Source of the DNA: Bacillus sp. AFS006103
GTDB lineage: Bacteria; Bacillota; Bacilli; Bacillales; Cytobacillaceae
Length of the DNA stretch: 64,000 bases
Reading direction: 5' to 3'
Assembly: GCA_002559145.1 (NCBI GenBank)
Contig: NTXX01000012.1
Span: 111,477-175,476, forward strand
Notes under the pieces: model-generated
Databases searched by the model: none
The model's input: the letters and a program-made list of their open reading frames with translations, nothing else
Told to the model about the DNA's origin: nothing
Shown: in pieces, positions 35,581 through 45,746 of the stretch
How positions within the stretch are numbered: the stretch's first letter is position 1
Layout of the letters: each line of letters begins with the position of its first letter
Made by a program: the position numbers and the translations under genes

Positions 35581-37459
35581 CCTTACTCACCTCCAACTCG
35601 TTAAGGATTGCTGTAAGTGTTTCGTAGCAATTATTTTTTATATGGATAAATTCTTTAATACCTGCCTTTATCCATTGCTCTTGTTTTTCTTTTTCTGGAA
35701 GGCCGGCTAAGTAAAAAGTCAGCTCAGGGAATTCAGTTTTTAGCGCCGTTAGAATCTCATATCCGATGATTTCGTACTGGTCATCCGTTCCACAAAAGCA
35801 ATAGTACTTCGTTGGATGATCTAGAACGAATTGTCTGGCATTATCTATAGACAAAATAGGTTTACTTTCGGCTGCTTTCAAACCACCTGCTGCAAGAAAC
35901 CCCTTCATAAAATCCAGTCTTGCTTTATGCTGCTTTAAACCACCCAGACAAATCATCCCTACAGTCGGCTTTGAGCCAAATTTCTCTTCGAGATAAGAAG
36001 CCTTACTTCTCAACTCTTCAAATGGTATCGACAATCTTAGGTCCGGAATGGCCTCCACTTTTACAAATGAATATTTGTTTTGAGTAAAATATGAAGTTTT
36101 TGCTTGTGTTTTTTGATATGTAACTATTTCATCCAGATTCGCGTAGACATTCGTTCCAACCATGCTTTTCTTTCTTGTTTGAACATCATGATTCTTTTTT
36201 TGATAAACTTTAGCAATTTCTTGCTGCAGCCAACTAGATTTTAAAACTTCTAGAATGCCGCCATTAGCTTCAATTGTTTGAAAAAATACCCATGATTTTT
36301 CGGCCAAATTATTGGTTAGTTCTTCCACATACCAAGAACCTCCTGCAGGGTCAATGACTTTTTTGAGATGTGCTTCTTCCTTCAAAAGAAGTTGAATATT
36401 TCTAGCAATTCTTTCCGAAACTGAAGTGGACCCAGTGAGCTCATCGAATGGACTCACATGTAAGTATTGTATGCCCCCAACCACAGCCGCAAAAGCTTCA
36501 TTTCCGGCACGCAGAAGGTTTACATGCGGGTCATTGATTGTTTTAGTGAATGATGAGGTTTCAGCGGCAATATGCATCTTGCTCTTATCATCAGCAGCTC
36601 CGTATACATTGCTGATACGATTCCAAAGGATTCGTGCCGCACGTAATTTTGCGATCTCCATGAAAAAGTTTCCGCCAATTGAGAATTGAAAAATCATTTT
36701 TTCAAAAATTTCATCGAGTTCCAGTCCCGCATCCTGAATGTTCTCTAGGTAAAATAATCCCTCGGCCATTGCGATACCAAGTTCTTGATCGGCGCTTGCC
36801 CCGCCACGATGATAAGGAGTGGTATCAATTAGAATGGTACGCAAGTTAGGAAACTTCTCATTTGAACGGACAATGTTCTTAACCCAATCATTCATAAATT
36901 CCTCAGAAATACACCCTTCTATAGCAAACACGGCAACCGGGTCAGCTCCAATATATCCATTGACTTTGTCAAAGGCCCCATCTTGTTCAACTATTCTTTC
37001 TAATTCAGCTAGAAAAGAAATATGCCTGCCTTTTGCGTTAATAGAAAATGGGTATTTGCGATAGGATTTAGCTAACACTTTCGCTAGATTTGTTTCCGTA
37101 ATTAACAAATTGTTTGAGACATCAAATGAGATTGCTGTTTGGCCTTTATCAAACGATTGATTGAGTTTTTGCTGCAACTCTTCCATCGTTTCATAGGATA
37201 GCTGTTGGGCGACCACCCAGTCATTCGTCAAGTAACCTAGCGGATAGATCCCTCTTCTAAAATCTGAACCACCCGGATAATCAGGTACTGGCCTCTCATC
37301 TTGATCTGTATAAAGCGGTTTCAAAATAATGTTTTCATATGTAGTAGTTTGTAAGGTTTCAACCGTTTTTCCCTTTAATGATTGTTCGGCTTTTGCTTTC
37401 CATTCAAGTGTGGTACATGAAGGAAAGGCCTGAGTTTTAATTGTTTCCAAACTGTTCAT
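35561..37459 (-). CDS. mutA: Methylmalonyl-CoA mutase small subunit
   Basis: Non-catalytic partner of MutB, 632 aa, with the same TIM-barrel plus Rossmann architecture. In the C-terminal domain the B12 motif is lost: [15 protein letters not shown] (about 520-534) stands where DxHxxG would be, as expected for the small subunit. First gene of mutA-mutB-meaB, behind its own promoter and a terminator that isolates it from bkdB. Confidence 0.94.
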   Translation of the reverse strand: MNSLETIKTQAFPSCTTLEWKAKAEQSLKGKTVETLQTTTYENIILKPLYTDQDERPVPDYPGGSDFRRGIYPLGYLTNDWVVAQQLSYETMEELQQKLNQSFDKGQTAISFDVSNNLLITETNLAKVLAKSYRKYPFSINAKGRHISFLAELERIVEQDGAFDKVNGYIGADPVAVFAIEGCISEEFMNDWVKNIVRSNEKFPNLRTILIDTTPYHRGGASADQELGIAMAEGLFYLENIQDAGLELDEIFEKMIFQFSIGGNFFMEIAKLRAARILWNRISNVYGAADDKSKMHIAAETSSFTKTINDPHVNLLRAGNEAFAAVVGGIQYLHVSPFDELTGSTSVSERIARNIQLLLKEEAHLKKVIDPAGGSWYVEELTNNLAEKSWVFFQTIEANGGILEVLKSSWLQQEIAKVYQKKNHDVQTRKKSMVGTNVYANLDEIVTYQKTQAKTSYFTQNKYSFVKVEAIPDLRLSIPFEELRSKASYLEEKFGSKPTVGMICLGGLKQHKARLDFMKGFLAAGGLKAAESKPILSIDNARQFVLDHPTKYYCFCGTDDQYEIIGYEILTALKTEFPELTFYLAGLPEKEKQEQWIKAGIKEFIHIKNNCYETLTAILNELEVSKVEETNA

Positions 37460-37496
37460 CCCCCTTACTCGTGCTAATTAAAACAAAATTCGAATA

Positions 37497-37525
37497 ATTC
37501 TACTAAATACTATTTTATGGTACAA
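37497..37525 (-). promoter_or_regulatory. Probable sigma-A promoter of mutA-mutB-meaB
   Basis: Minus strand TTGTAC (37520-37525), exactly 17-bp spacer, TAGAAT (37497-37502), 38 bp upstream of the mutA start. Confidence 0.6.
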
Positions 37526-37539
37526 ATACAATTCTAGCA

Positions 37540-37580
37540 ATCAAAAACAAACAACCGCTGCCAAGTTTGGAAGCGGTTGT
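37540..37580 (-). terminator. Terminator after bkdB
   Basis: ACAACCGCT..CC / GG..AGCGGTTGT stem followed on the minus strand by TTGTTTTTGATT, directly after the bkdB stop. It ends the ptb-bkd operon. Confidence 0.8.
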
Positions 37581-37586
37581 GATGTG

Positions 37587-38885
37587 TTAATAAATCGAAG
37601 TTGTTGATTTTGAAGTGTTTTCTAAGATTTCCTTCACACGTTGCAGGAATCGGCCGCAAACCAGCCCATCTAATACTCTGTGATCTAGTGACATACATAA
37701 ATTCACGATGTCTCGCACAGCAATCATTCCATTATTCATGACAACTGGACGTTTAACAATGGACTCCACTTGCAATATAGCTGCCTGAGGGTAATTAATG
37801 ATTCCCATTGATTGCACTGATCCAAAAGAACCTGTGTTGTTTACAGTAAAGGTTCCGCCTTGCATATCATCTGATTTTAGCTTACCTGTCCTCACTTTTC
37901 CAGCAAGTTCAGAGATTTCACGAGCGATCCCCTTGATTGTTTTTTCATCTGCTTGTTTAATCACAGGAACATAAAGAGCATCATCTGTTGCCACTGCAAT
38001 CGAAATATTGATATCCTTCTTTTGGATGATTTTATCTCCTGCCCACATCGAATTGATTTGTGGAAATTCTTTTAATGCTTGTGCAACGGCTTTAACAAAG
38101 AAAGCAAAGAAAGTTAAATTAAAGCCTTCCTTTTTCTTAAAATCGTCTTTTAAAGAGTTACGATATTCCACCAAATTAGTAGCATCGACTTCAATCATTG
38201 TCCAGGCGTGGGGTGCTTCGTGTTTACTCCGCAGCATATTCGCAGCAATCGCTTTGCGGATGCCTGTCACAGGGATTTCAATATCACCAACTGCAACCGG
38301 GATATTGACTGCAGGTGCAGGGGTTGTCTGCGTTGAAACCGGTTGGACCGCTTCTTGTTTTGGGGCCTGCACGACAGCTGGTTCTATAGCAGCCTCTACA
38401 ATTTGTCCTGCAACCGGAATAGTTCCTGATTCAATTAATTTCAAGAGATCTTTTCTGGTAATCCGTCCACCAGCCCCGGTGCCTGACACCTTTGTTAAAT
38501 CAATACCATGTTCTTGAGAAATTTTTAGAACAGCAGGTGAGTACCGAGCCTTGTTTCCTTGGTCTACCGGTTCTGCATTTTCTGTACTATTTGTTGAAGG
38601 GGTATCACTAGTTATTGCTGCAGGTGCATCTTGGGCTATTCCACCTTCCATTTCAATCGTGCAAACTATTTCACCAACTGCTAAGGTTTCGCCTTCCTCT
38701 GCAATTAGCTCCTTAATTACACCCGTAAAGGAGGATGGGACTTCCGCATTCACCTTATCTGTCATTACCTCTGCAAGTGGGTCGTATTTGTTTACTTTAT
38801 CACCAACCGATACGAGCCATTTACTAATCGTACCTTCGGTGACACTTTCCCCTAACTGAGGCATTTTGATTTGTTCAATTACCAC
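37587..38885 (-). CDS. bkdB: Branched-chain 2-oxo acid dehydrogenase E2 (dihydrolipoyl acyltransferase)
   Basis: Core of the BCKDH complex, 432 aa. An N-terminal lipoyl domain holds the lipoylated Lys in EVMTDKVNAEV (about 44). An Ala/Pro/Thr-rich linker leads to the peripheral subunit-binding domain (ARYSPAVLKISQEHGIDL, about 113-130), a second linker, and the catalytic domain with HRVLDGLVCGRF (His about 402, Asp about 406). Last gene of the operon. Confidence 0.94.
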   Translation of the reverse strand: MVIEQIKMPQLGESVTEGTISKWLVSVGDKVNKYDPLAEVMTDKVNAEVPSSFTGVIKELIAEEGETLAVGEIVCTIEMEGGIAQDAPAAITSDTPSTNSTENAEPVDQGNKARYSPAVLKISQEHGIDLTKVSGTGAGGRITRKDLLKLIESGTIPVAGQIVEAAIEPAVVQAPKQEAVQPVSTQTTPAPAVNIPVAVGDIEIPVTGIRKAIAANMLRSKHEAPHAWTMIEVDATNLVEYRNSLKDDFKKKEGFNLTFFAFFVKAVAQALKEFPQINSMWAGDKIIQKKDINISIAVATDDALYVPVIKQADEKTIKGIAREISELAGKVRTGKLKSDDMQGGTFTVNNTGSFGSVQSMGIINYPQAAILQVESIVKRPVVMNNGMIAVRDIVNLCMSLDHRVLDGLVCGRFLQRVKEILENTSKSTTSIY

Positions 38886-38903
38886 TTTTTCACCCTCCTT
38901 TTC

Positions 38904-39887
38904 CTAGTACTCAGCCAGCTCGCGCATAGCTTTTTCAACTTTATCCGGATTGACCATAAAGAATTTTTCCATTGTTGGAGAATATGGCATTGCTGGTACA
39001 TCTGGCCCGGCTAAGCGCATAATTGGTGCATCTAACTCAAATAAGCAATTTTCAGCGATTATCGCAGCGACTTCGCTAATAATGCTGCCTTCTTTTGTAT
39101 CCTCTGTAACAAGTAGGACTTTTCCAGTTTTTGAAGCAGCCTCAATAATCGCTTCTTTATCAAGGGGATAGACCGTTCGCAAATCAAGAATATGCGCAGA
39201 AATTCCATCCTTCGCTAATTTTTCAGCCGCTTGAAGGGCAAAATGTATACATAGACCATAAGTAATAACGGTAATATCATCGCCTTCTCGCTTAACATCC
39301 GCCTTTCCGATTGGAACAGTGTAATCCTCCGTCGGAACCTCACCTTTAATTAATCGGTAGGCACGTTTATGTTCGAAAAATAATACCGGGTCATTGTCAC
39401 GAACGGCTGCTTTTAACAGTCCTTTCGCATCATATGGTGTGGATGGCATTACAATTTTCAATCCGGGCTGATTAGCAAATATAGCTTCAACAGATTGTGA
39501 ATGGTAGAGTGCACCATGGACACCGCCGCCGTAAGGAGCGCGAATAACCATCGGACAACTCCAGTCGTTATTGGAACGATAGCGGATTTTTGCTGCTTCC
39601 GAGATAATTTGATTTATAGCCGGCATGATAAAGTCGGCAAATTGCATTTCAGCAATCGGTCGCATCCCATACATCGCTGCACCGATTCCTACCCCCGCAA
39701 TTGCTGATTCGGCAAGCGGAGTATCAATCACCCGCTCTTCTCCAAATTGTTCGTACAATCCTTGCGTCGCCTTAAAAACACCGCCTTTTAGGCCCACATC
39801 TTCGCCAAGAACAAATACCCTTGGATCTCGTTCCATTTCTTCTCGCATTGCCATTGTGATTGAATCAATATATGAAATTATCGCCAT
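38904..39887 (-). CDS. bkdAB: Branched-chain 2-oxo acid dehydrogenase E1 beta
   Basis: Beta subunit of the thiamine-diphosphate E1, 327 aa. It has the conserved VFVLGEDVGLKGGVFKAT near residue 25, TPLAESAIAGVGIGAAM (about 56-72; Glu contacts ThDP) and GGVHGALYHSQSVEAIF. Ends in the standard transketolase C-domain. Also called bfmBAB. 18 bp upstream of bkdB. Confidence 0.93.
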   Translation of the reverse strand: MAIISYIDSITMAMREEMERDPRVFVLGEDVGLKGGVFKATQGLYEQFGEERVIDTPLAESAIAGVGIGAAMYGMRPIAEMQFADFIMPAINQIISEAAKIRYRSNNDWSCPMVIRAPYGGGVHGALYHSQSVEAIFANQPGLKIVMPSTPYDAKGLLKAAVRDNDPVLFFEHKRAYRLIKGEVPTEDYTVPIGKADVKREGDDITVITYGLCIHFALQAAEKLAKDGISAHILDLRTVYPLDKEAIIEAASKTGKVLLVTEDTKEGSIISEVAAIIAENCLFELDAPIMRLAGPDVPAMPYSPTMEKFFMVNPDKVEKAMRELAEY

Positions 39888-39899
39888 GTTTCATCCCCC

Positions 39900-40895
39900 T
39901 TACATGTCCGCATAAACATATTTCAGCGCGTCTTCAGGTGCAGAATATGGAGCGTTTTCTGCATAGTCAGTGGCCTCGTTTACGAGCTTCATTACACGGT
40001 CATTGATTTCCTTTTCCAACCCGTCATCCATAACGCCCGTTTCCTTTAAGTAGGCACCAAAAGTTATGATCGGATCCTGTGTCTTTGCTTTTGCAACCTC
40101 ATCTGGAGCACGGTAGGAACGGTCGTCATCGTCAGAAGAGTGTGGTGTCAGACGGTAGGAAATAGTTTCTATCAATGATGGTCCTTCCCCGCGACGGCCA
40201 CGTTCCGCTGCTTCTTTCACTACTTTATAAACTTCTAATGGGTCGTTCCCATTAACAGTGAAGCCTGGCATACCATATCCGATTGCCCGGTCAGATACCT
40301 TTTCACACGCTAATTGTTTTTCAATAGGCACTGAAATGGCGTACTTATTATTTTCACACATGAAGATTACCGGAAGTTTATGGACACCTGCAAAGTTTGC
40401 ACCTTCATGGAAATCACCTTGGTTAGAGGACCCCTCACCAAATGTAACAAAAGTAACCAGATCTTTTCTTTCCATCTTCCCGGCAAGGGCAATTCCGACA
40501 GCATGGGGAACTTGAGTTGTAACTGGTGAAGAACCAGTTACAATTCGATTTTTCTTTTGACCAAAATGCCCGGGCATTTGACGACTGCCTGAATTGGGGT
40601 CTTCTGCTTTTGCAAATCCTGAAAGCATCAGTTCCCTTGGAGTCATCCCAAAAGTCAACACGACACCCATATCACGATAATATGGAAGAACATAATCTTT
40701 CTCACAATCAAGCGCAAATGCTGCTCCTACTTGTGCCGCTTCTTGACCTTGACAAGAAATAACGAATGGTATTTTACCAGCACGATTTAATAACCACATC
40801 CGTTCATCAATTCGGCGGGCTAAAAGCATTGTTTCATACATTTCCAATACTTTTCCGTCGCTTAATCCTAAATCATTATGACGCTTTTCTGTCAT
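39900..40895 (-). CDS. bkdAA: Branched-chain 2-oxo acid dehydrogenase E1 alpha
   Basis: Alpha subunit of E1, 331 aa, binding thiamine diphosphate: SRQMPGHFGQKKN, the ThDP-Mg motif GEGSSNQGDFHEGANFAGVHKLPVIFMCENN region (about 160-190; key G-D-G-like GEGS and NN), and the phosphorylation-loop-like YRLTPHSSDDDDRSYR. Also called bfmBAA. Decarboxylates 2-oxo acids from Leu, Ile and Val. 12 bp from bkdAB. Confidence 0.93.
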   Translation of the reverse strand: MTEKRHNDLGLSDGKVLEMYETMLLARRIDERMWLLNRAGKIPFVISCQGQEAAQVGAAFALDCEKDYVLPYYRDMGVVLTFGMTPRELMLSGFAKAEDPNSGSRQMPGHFGQKKNRIVTGSSPVTTQVPHAVGIALAGKMERKDLVTFVTFGEGSSNQGDFHEGANFAGVHKLPVIFMCENNKYAISVPIEKQLACEKVSDRAIGYGMPGFTVNGNDPLEVYKVVKEAAERGRRGEGPSLIETISYRLTPHSSDDDDRSYRAPDEVAKAKTQDPIITFGAYLKETGVMDDGLEKEINDRVMKLVNEATDYAENAPYSAPEDALKYVYADM

Positions 40896-40933
40896 TTATT
40901 TCTTACCTCCTTTTGTTCGCATAAAAAAATTAT

Positions 40934-42355
40934 TTAAGAATGGATAGCTTTCCCATCCACAGCAAGTGCAGCCTCACCAATTGCCTCTGACAATGTCGGG
41001 TGCGGATGAATCGTATGCGCAATTTCCCATGGTGTCGCATCTAATACCATCGCAAGCCCTGCTTCTGTAATCATATCTGTTACATGCGGACCAATCATAT
41101 GTACCCCTAGAATATCATTGGTCTGTTCATCAGCAACAATTTTTACAAATCCATCAGATTCTCCAAAAACAAGCGCCTTTCCAATTGCACGGAAAGAAAA
41201 CTTACCAATTTTCACTTGATGCCCTTTTTCAAGTGCTTGATCTTCTGTAATCCCGACGCTTGAAACTTCGGGGTTACTGTAGATGCATCTAGAAACCAAA
41301 TGATAGTCAAACGGAGAAGGATCTTTCCCAGCGATATGTTCAACCGCTACAATACCTTCATGTGAAGCAACATGGGCAAGTTGCAATCCACCAATCACAT
41401 CACCAATTGCATAAATATGTGATTCTTTGGTTTGGAAAAATTCATTTGTTTCAATAAACCCCTTCACTACTTGTATTTCTGTATTCTCAAGCCCAATTCC
41501 TTCTACATTTGCTTGACGTCCAACCGAAACAAGAAGTTTTTCTGCTTTAAACTCCTTCAAAGCACCCTTCACTTCTGCAGAAATTCCAACCCCATTGTCC
41601 TTTACAATCGTTTCCGGAAGCACTTTTGCACTTGTCACAAGCTTAATTCCTTTTTTCTTCATCAAGCGCTGCATTTCTTTCGAGATTTCTTTATCTTCCG
41701 TTGGAATTATACGATCAGCATATTCAATAACCGTTACTTCCACCCCAAAGTCAGAAAGCATAGATGCCCATTCAATCCCAATTACGCCCCCGCCGACAAT
41801 AATAATGGAACTAGGGAGTGAGTCGAGTTGCAATGCTTCATCCGATGACATTACATATTTACCATCAATTTCAAGCCCTGGAAGTGTCCTCGGTCTGGAA
41901 CCTGTCGCAACAATTACATTTTTCGGAAGGAGCATTTCGTTTTCTTCCCCATTATTCATTTCAACAGAGATTGTACCCGGCATAGGAGAAAAGATTGATG
42001 GTCCCAGGATTCTGCCTAATCCTTCGTAGACATCGATTTTTCCTTGCTTCATTAAATGCTGGACACCTTTGTGAAGCTGTTCAATTATCTTATTTTTCCG
42101 ATCCTGTACTAGACGAAAATCAACCGATACATCACTGGTGATTACTCCAAAATCTTTACTATGTTTGGTTGTAGAATAGACCTCTGCACTTCTAAGGAGC
42201 GCTTTACTTGGAATACATCCTTTATGCAGACATGTACCGCCAAGTTTTCCTTTTTCGACAATTGCAGTTTTTAATCCCAGCTGGGAGGCCCTGATAGCCG
42301 CTACATAACCACCGGTTCCCCCGCCAAGAATGACTAAATCATATTCTTCTGCCAC
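40934..42355 (-). CDS. lpdV: Dihydrolipoamide dehydrogenase (E3) of the BCKDH complex
   Basis: FAD enzyme of 473 aa reoxidising E2 lipoamide. FAD motif LGGGTGGYVAAIRA, redox disulfide GGTCLHKGCIPSKALL (Cys about 42 and 47), NAD motif VGGGVIGIEWASML (about 178-191), YAIGDVIGG, and the C-terminal His-Glu pair HPHPTLSEAIGEAAL. Its location inside the bkd operon assigns it to this complex rather than to PDH. Confidence 0.94.
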   Translation of the reverse strand: MAEEYDLVILGGGTGGYVAAIRASQLGLKTAIVEKGKLGGTCLHKGCIPSKALLRSAEVYSTTKHSKDFGVITSDVSVDFRLVQDRKNKIIEQLHKGVQHLMKQGKIDVYEGLGRILGPSIFSPMPGTISVEMNNGEENEMLLPKNVIVATGSRPRTLPGLEIDGKYVMSSDEALQLDSLPSSIIIVGGGVIGIEWASMLSDFGVEVTVIEYADRIIPTEDKEISKEMQRLMKKKGIKLVTSAKVLPETIVKDNGVGISAEVKGALKEFKAEKLLVSVGRQANVEGIGLENTEIQVVKGFIETNEFFQTKESHIYAIGDVIGGLQLAHVASHEGIVAVEHIAGKDPSPFDYHLVSRCIYSNPEVSSVGITEDQALEKGHQVKIGKFSFRAIGKALVFGESDGFVKIVADEQTNDILGVHMIGPHVTDMITEAGLAMVLDATPWEIAHTIHPHPTLSEAIGEAALAVDGKAIHS

Positions 42356-42376
42356 TTTTTTTCCTCCCCATATACC

Positions 42377-43495
42377 TTAAATTTTCGCTATTTTAAATTT
42401 TCCGGGATAAACCTTCTCCTCTTCTTCTCCACGTAAAACTCGAAGTGCACCTTCAGCTAACGCTTGTAGTTCGTTTTCTCCCGGCTGAACGATAACATCT
42501 GCAATCCAATTTATTCTATCGGTGATTGATTTCACGAATCCTTTCCCGTAGGCAAGGCCGCCAGTTAGAATAATTGCATCTACTTTTCCTGATAATACCG
42601 CACTAGCAGCCCCGATTTCCTTTGCGACTTGATAGGCCATTGCCTCATACACAAGCTTTGCCACATCATCACCAGCTGCTATTCTTTGTTCTACCTTTAC
42701 CGCATCATTGGTTCCAAGGTAACCAACAAGACCACCTTGACCAACTAGCATCTTCATTATTTCTTCCCGGTAATATTCACCAGAATAACATAGTGCTACT
42801 AAATCCCCTACCGGTACGGTTCCAGCCCGTTCAGGACTAAAAGGCCCATCCCCATGAAGACCGTTATTAACATCAACGACTTTGCCGTGCTGATGGACAC
42901 CAACAGTAATCCCACCACCCATATGGGTCACAATTAAATTTAAGTCGGTGTATTTCTTTCCTAATTCCTCTGCTACCCTTCTTGCGACTGCTTTTTGATT
43001 CAGGGCGTGAAAGATACTTTTCCTTTCAATTAAGGAAAATCCAGAAATTCTTGCAAGTGGTTCAAGCTCATCCACTACAACTGGATCAACGATAAAAGAG
43101 GGAATATTTAATCTAGATGCGATTTCGAAGGCAATGATTCCGCCTAAATTAGAAGCGTGCTGTCCGGCAAAACCCGACCGCAAATCCTTTAACATCGCAC
43201 CATTAACCGGGTAGGTCCCACCTTCAATTGGTCGGAGCAACCCCCCGCGTCCACATACAGCCGATAGTTTGGATATATTTATTCCTTCATGATCCAGTAT
43301 TTCCAAAATGACGGTTTTTCTAAAATCATATTGATCAATAATATTTGTAAAAGTATTAATTATTTCTGCCTCATGGCGGATTGTCTTTTCAAAGATCGAA
43401 ATATCATTATCAAAGACTCCAATCTTAGTGGATGTCGAGCCAGGGTTGATGACGAGAATTCGATATTCATTATCTTGCAACGCATTGACCTCCAT
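42377..43495 (-). CDS. buk: Branched-chain acyl (butyrate) kinase
   Basis: Acetokinase-family enzyme of 372 aa making ATP from butyryl- or branched acyl-phosphate: phosphate motif [14 protein letters not shown] near residue 15, [12 protein letters not shown] (about 197), and the C-terminal adenosine motif [14 protein letters not shown]. With Ptb it turns branched acyl-CoA into free acid plus ATP, giving BCKDH an energy-yielding branch. Its N-terminus starts with an extra [11 protein letters not shown] stretch, so an internal start is possible. Confidence 0.92.
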   Translation of the reverse strand: MEVNALQDNEYRILVINPGSTSTKIGVFDNDISIFEKTIRHEAEIINTFTNIIDQYDFRKTVILEILDHEGINISKLSAVCGRGGLLRPIEGGTYPVNGAMLKDLRSGFAGQHASNLGGIIAFEIASRLNIPSFIVDPVVVDELEPLARISGFSLIERKSIFHALNQKAVARRVAEELGKKYTDLNLIVTHMGGGITVGVHQHGKVVDVNNGLHGDGPFSPERAGTVPVGDLVALCYSGEYYREEIMKMLVGQGGLVGYLGTNDAVKVEQRIAAGDDVAKLVYEAMAYQVAKEIGAASAVLSGKVDAIILTGGLAYGKGFVKSITDRINWIADVIVQPGENELQALAEGALRVLRGEEEEKVYPGKFKIAKI

Positions 43496-43524
43496 TTAGG
43501 AAATTCGCTTTATGAAAGCAAAGA

Positions 43525-43544
43525 CGCTGAATTCCCATTCAGCG
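43525..43544 (-). other. Intercistronic hairpin between bcd and buk
   Basis: CGCTGAAT / ATTCAGCG perfect 8-bp stem with a 4-base loop, followed on the minus strand by a weak T-rich stretch, in the largest gap (84 bp) of the operon. May cause partial termination or processing. Confidence 0.5.
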
Positions 43545-43579
43545 CTCTGCAGGTCTATTTTTGAAAAAAAGTTCCTATC

Positions 43580-44683
43580 CTATCTTGATATTCTATGACT
43601 AAGAATATGGTGGCCATTTTGGAGAAATTGGCTACGTGAATTACGTATTCTTGCAATTCTTTCTTCTGCCATCCGGTCTGCTGCGACGTATGTTGGAATG
43701 CCATCACGTTTTGAAATTTCGATTATTTTTTCAATTGTTCCATAAAGTTGTTCCACTTTTTTCATTGCCCGTTCTTGGTTGTAACCATAAAGTTCATCCG
43801 CAACATTGATTACTCCACCCGCATTAATTACATAATCTGGTGCATAAACAATTCCCATTTCGTGGATGATATCACCGTGACGAGTGTCTTTTAATTGATT
43901 GTTAGCTGAACCGGCAATAACTTTTGCCTTTAGCTGCGGAATCGTTTCATCATTGATTGTTGCACCAAGAGCACATGGAGCATAGATATCACATTCAACA
44001 CCATAAATTTCATCAGGATCTACAGCAAGTGCACCAAATGCTTCTACCGCGCGGTTTACAGCCTCTTTATTAATGTCAGTTACAATGAGTTGAGCTCCTT
44101 CTTCATGCAAATATTCGCATAGCGTATAGGCTACATTTCCAACACCCTGAATAGCCACAACTTTTCCTTCAAGTGAATCAGTTCCAAACGCTTCTTTCGC
44201 AGCCGCCTTCATTCCGCGGTAAACTCCGAAAGCAGTTACAGGGGAAGGATTTCCTGAAGAACCAAAGGCTGGAGAAATCCCGGTTACGAAATCTGTCTCT
44301 TCATGAATTAAATCCATATCTGCAACCGTTGTTCCTACATCTTCTGCTGTAATATATCTACCGTTTAGTCCTTGAATATAACGGCCAAAGGCACGGAACA
44401 TTGCTTCATTCTTATCTTTTCTCGGATCACCAATGATTACGGTTTTACCGCCGCCAAGATTTAATCCTGCTGCAGCATTCTTATAAGTCATTCCTTTTGC
44501 AAGGCGTAGTGCATCCTCAATTGCTGCTTCTTCAGAGGCATACGTCCACATACGAGTTCCACCCAACGCAGGGCCTAGTGTTGTATCATGAATCGCAATA
44601 ATTGCTTTTAATCCAGATTGTTTATCCTGACAAAATACCACTTGTTCATAATCGTATTGTTCTAAGTACTTGAAAATTTCCAT
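43580..44683 (-). CDS. bcd: Leucine (branched-chain amino acid) dehydrogenase
   Basis: NAD-dependent oxidative deamination of Leu, Val and Ile to 2-oxo acids. The 367-aa product has the GDH-family active site [19 protein letters not shown] (catalytic Lys about 68 and 80), [10 protein letters not shown], and Rossmann motif [11 protein letters not shown] (about 180-190). Supplies substrates for the E1-E3 complex encoded in the same operon. Confidence 0.95.
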   Translation of the reverse strand: MEIFKYLEQYDYEQVVFCQDKQSGLKAIIAIHDTTLGPALGGTRMWTYASEEAAIEDALRLAKGMTYKNAAAGLNLGGGKTVIIGDPRKDKNEAMFRAFGRYIQGLNGRYITAEDVGTTVADMDLIHEETDFVTGISPAFGSSGNPSPVTAFGVYRGMKAAAKEAFGTDSLEGKVVAIQGVGNVAYTLCEYLHEEGAQLIVTDINKEAVNRAVEAFGALAVDPDEIYGVECDIYAPCALGATINDETIPQLKAKVIAGSANNQLKDTRHGDIIHEMGIVYAPDYVINAGGVINVADELYGYNQERAMKKVEQLYGTIEKIIEISKRDGIPTYVAADRMAEERIARIRNSRSQFLQNGHHILSHRISR

Positions 44684-44711
44684 GGGTAATTCCTCCTCGA
44701 ATAGTGAATAT

Positions 44712-45614
44712 CTATTTTGTTGTACAACATAACGCTAGTGCAAGAGAATAAAGCTTACTTTCAGCCGTATCAGCCCTGGATGTTAACACAATTGGTGCTT
44801 TTGCCCCAGCAATTACCGCCCCAACTTTTGCATTTGCGAAATATATTAATGATTTATATAAGGCATTGCCTACTTCGATGGTTGGCACTAATAAAATATC
44901 TGCATTTCCTGCCACTTCACTATGAATCCCTTTGTGTTCAGCAGCAAGAGTTGATATGGCATTATCTAAGCCTAACGGTCCATCAACAATACAGTCTAAG
45001 ATTTGTCCTCGTTTATTCATTACAGTTAATGCCGCTGCATCTAAAGTAGCTTGCATAGCTGGATTAACCACTTCCACTGCAGCAATTGGGGCCACTTTAG
45101 GTATTTCTATACCAATTGACCTCGCAAGGGAAACCGCATTTCTAATAATTTGTGCTTTTTGTTCTAAATCGGGAGCAATATTCATGGCAGCGTCAGTTAT
45201 AATCGTAAAACGATTGAAGCCAAGGATCTCAAATACCGAAATATGTGATAAAACATTTCCAGTTCTAAGTCCATACTCCTTATTCAAAACAGCTTTTAAG
45301 AAAGTATTGGTTGAAATGTTCCCTTTCATCAAGACACTCGCTTCTTTATTAAAAACTGCCTTCACAGCTAATTCTGCCGCTTCAGCATTCGAATGAGCGT
45401 GGATAATTTTTAAACAATCACTGCTTATATTTTGCTTTTTTGATTCAAAAATAGAATTGATTTTCTCTTCGTCCCCAAACAGCATAAATTTGGCGAGATT
45501 TTGGTCCAACGCAGCTATTACAGCTTCAATAACTTCTATATCTTCAGCAGCAGCAACTGCCACAGTGCTTGAATTTCCTTGGGCTGCTTTGTTAATTAGT
45601 GAATCAAGCAACAA
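44712..45614 (-). CDS. ptb: Phosphate butyryltransferase
   Basis: Converts butyryl- and branched acyl-CoA to acyl-phosphate. The 300-aa product has [32 protein letters not shown] and the C-terminal [22 protein letters not shown]. The start is the first TTG of TTGTTGCTT at 45614: GGAGAAAGGG lies upstream, length then equals B. subtilis Ptb, and the alternative GTG at 45653 coincides with the transcription start predicted from the sigma-54 promoter. First gene of the bkd operon. Confidence 0.9.
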   Translation of the reverse strand: MLLDSLINKAAQGNSSTVAVAAAEDIEVIEAVIAALDQNLAKFMLFGDEEKINSIFESKKQNISSDCLKIIHAHSNAEAAELAVKAVFNKEASVLMKGNISTNTFLKAVLNKEYGLRTGNVLSHISVFEILGFNRFTIITDAAMNIAPDLEQKAQIIRNAVSLARSIGIEIPKVAPIAAVEVVNPAMQATLDAAALTVMNKRGQILDCIVDGPLGLDNAISTLAAEHKGIHSEVAGNADILLVPTIEVGNALYKSLIYFANAKVGAVIAGAKAPIVLTSRADTAESKLYSLALALCCTTK

Positions 45615-45661
45615 GTAGTCATCAACCCTTTCTCCTATTACTGCAACTCCCACTATGTAAT

Positions 45662-45679
45662 ATGCAATTCCCGTGCCAA
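45662..45679 (-). promoter_or_regulatory. Sigma-54 (SigL) promoter of the ptb-bkd operon
   Basis: Minus strand TTGGCACGGGAATTGCAT: GG at -24 and GC at -12 with correct spacing, essentially the full consensus TGGCAC-N5-TTGC. Predicted start of transcription near 45652. The neighbouring gene is a sigma-54 activator (bkdR), as in B. subtilis. Confidence 0.94.
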
Positions 45680-45746
45680 AGTAACTTCTTATGAAAACGC
45701 TTTATTATCCATTTTATAACACGAAATTTTTTTCCTACCTTGAAAT

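Noticed and set aside
38008..38517. 169-codon plus-strand frame inside bkdB
   Set aside because: Antisense of the Ala/Pro/Thr-rich E2 linker; no ribosome site and no recognisable domain.
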